Under the pieces are notes generated by a model. It had not been told where the DNA came from. It searched no databases and was given only the letters and a program-made list of their open reading frames with translations. A program made the translations under genes and the position numbers. A stretch of DNA of 64,000 bases from Ferruginibacter sp. (GTDB taxonomy: Bacteria > Bacteroidota > Bacteroidia > Chitinophagales > Chitinophagaceae), in the NCBI GenBank assembly GCA_013141435.1, contig JABFQZ010000012.1, forward strand, positions 62,001 through 126,000, written 5' to 3'. Shown here one piece after another: positions 63,177 through 64,000 of this stretch. Every line of letters starts with the position of its first letter. Position 1 is the first letter of the stretch.

Positions 63177-63184
63177 TACTTTTG
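63177..63184 (+). promoter_or_regulatory. Candidate -7 box for guaA, very close to the start
   Basis: TACTTTTG matches TAnnTTTG and ends 8 bases before the guaA ATG. A TTG at 63160-63162 could be the -33 element with a shorter than usual spacing. Confidence 0.4.
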
Positions 63185-63192
63185 CCAAAATT

Positions 63193-64000
63193 ATGACAGA
63201 TAAAATATTAATACTTGATTTTGGCTCCCAATATACCCAACTTATAGCCCGAGTTGTTAGAGAAGCCAATGTTTATTGTGAAATAATTCCATTTCAAAAT
63301 GAAATTGTGTTTGATTCATATTTGAAAGGTGTAATATTATCGGGCTCACCTTGTAGTGTAAACGAAACTAATGCACCAATAATTGATATTGAGGCAATTG
63401 CTTCAAAAGTACCCGTACTAGGTATATGCTATGGTGCACAACTTACTGCAAAAATATTTGGCGGAGAGGTAGCAAAAAGTAATAAAAGAGAATACGGTAG
63501 GGCATTATTAAATATTGTTTGCGAAAATTTATTAATGGACGGTTTGCCAACCACATCGCAGGTATGGATGAGCCATAGTGATAGTATAAAAACTTTGCCA
63601 AAAGGGTTTAATTTAATTGGAAATACGGATAGTATTCCAATTGCTGCTTTTGTAAATGATAAAGAATCTAAAAATGCTATTTATGGTTTACAGTTTCACC
63701 CCGAAGTGTACCACTCGGCCGAAGGCAAAAAAATGATTGATAATTTTTTGGTAAAAATATGTGGTTGCAAAAAAGATTGGACAGCAGCACATTTTATTAC
63801 CGAAACGGTAGAAAATTTAAAAACACAATTAGGCAATAGCAAAGTAGTAATGGGCTTGAGCGGTGGTGTAGATAGTACTGTTGCTGCCACACTTTTGCAT
63901 AAAGCAATAGGCAAAAATTTGTATGGTATTTTTGTAAATAATGGCTTGCTTCGCAAAAATGAATTTGAAGAAGTACTAGAAATATACAATAAACTTGGGC
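63193..64000 (+). CDS. guaA: GMP synthase (glutamine-hydrolysing), 5' part
   Basis: The gene runs off the window; 269 codons are present out of a usual 510 or so. The start is ATG at 63193. The class I glutaminase domain has LDFGSQYTQLIAR (8-20), the nucleophile Cys79 in LGICYGAQL and FHPEVYHS (near 165-172). The PP-loop of the ATP-pyrophosphatase domain is GLSGGVDST (about 217-225), and FVNNGLLRKNEF follows. It converts XMP to GMP with ATP and glutamine. The reading frame is open and intact to the window edge. Confidence 0.96.
   Translation, partial: MTDKILILDFGSQYTQLIARVVREANVYCEIIPFQNEIVFDSYLKGVILSGSPCSVNETNAPIIDIEAIASKVPVLGICYGAQLTAKIFGGEVAKSNKREYGRALLNIVCENLLMDGLPTTSQVWMSHSDSIKTLPKGFNLIGNTDSIPIAAFVNDKESKNAIYGLQFHPEVYHSAEGKKMIDNFLVKICGCKKDWTAAHFITETVENLKTQLGNSKVVMGLSGGVDSTVAATLLHKAIGKNLYGIFVNNGLLRKNEFEEVLEIYNKLG

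Noticed and set aside
1..64000. tRNA and rRNA genes
   Set aside because: I saw no T-loop GTTCRA motif with a matching acceptor stem and no rRNA-like stretch; a tRNAscan-SE run could still find a divergent one.

Overview
The window is a chromosomal, AT-rich stretch from a member of the Bacteroidota, most likely a Chitinophagales relative (inference). The evidence is: secreted proteins with C-terminal type IX secretion (T9SS) sorting domains, a carboxypeptidase-regulatory-domain TonB receptor, type III glutamine synthetase, an S46 dipeptidyl peptidase, Bacteroidota-type -7 boxes (TAnnTTTG) and very few Shine-Dalgarno-like sites. No rRNA, tRNA, CRISPR array, insertion sequence, phage or plasmid module was found. 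Most genes are housekeeping or metabolic.

Layout. 1-7.3 kb: the 3' end of a BadF/BadG-type kinase gene, a T9SS-sorted secreted protein, pcm, ribF, purM, a YdeI-type protein and a transglutaminase-like protein that has lost its catalytic residues. 7.4-12.7 kb: glnN, a ubiD-family decarboxylase and a TraB/GumN protein. 12.7-18.3 kb: a sulfur assimilation cluster (OsmC-like, metZ, TSUP exporter, cysH of the APS-reductase type, cysD, cysN) that activates sulfate, reduces APS and makes homocysteine. 18.3-23.1 kb: a solitary trpE, a Smr-less mutS2 and an NTF2-like protein. 23.1-27.1 kb: a tight minus-strand run (beta-barrel, YceI, DinB-like, NRDE/TANGO2, ATP-grasp, thioredoxin-like). 27.4-32.9 kb: L,D-transpeptidase-like protein, dapA, pyrB, coaD, thioesterase, Nudix protein, pyrE and a metal-binding protein. 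32.9-35.7 kb: a minus-strand set pairing a fluoride exporter (crcB) with inorganic pyrophosphatase, then an ECF sigma factor with a small membrane partner. 35.8-39.6 kb: hutG and hutI with a MurC-like ligase. 40.3-54.5 kb: a giant beta-helix T9SS protein, miaA, tRNA nucleotidyltransferase, a TonB receptor, phoH, ispD, an isoaspartyl peptidase, an APC permease and an OmpH-like protein. 54.6-64 kb: a second ECF sigma/anti-sigma pair, an Fe-S membrane protein, a PyrR-like protein, a DPP11-type S46 peptidase, a double-ATPase peptide ABC protein, AMP nucleosidase and the 5' part of guaA.

The most unusual material lies between genes. One family of structured elements has two copies that look intact (9723-9794, 62152-62214); their apical hairpins differ in sequence but keep pairing, and a third, decayed copy is at 6127-6190. 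A second dispersed repeat family has three copies (5307-5408, 20299-20378, 57943-58020). Several genes also have a -7-like box only 6-13 bases before the start codon, which suggests very short or absent leaders.
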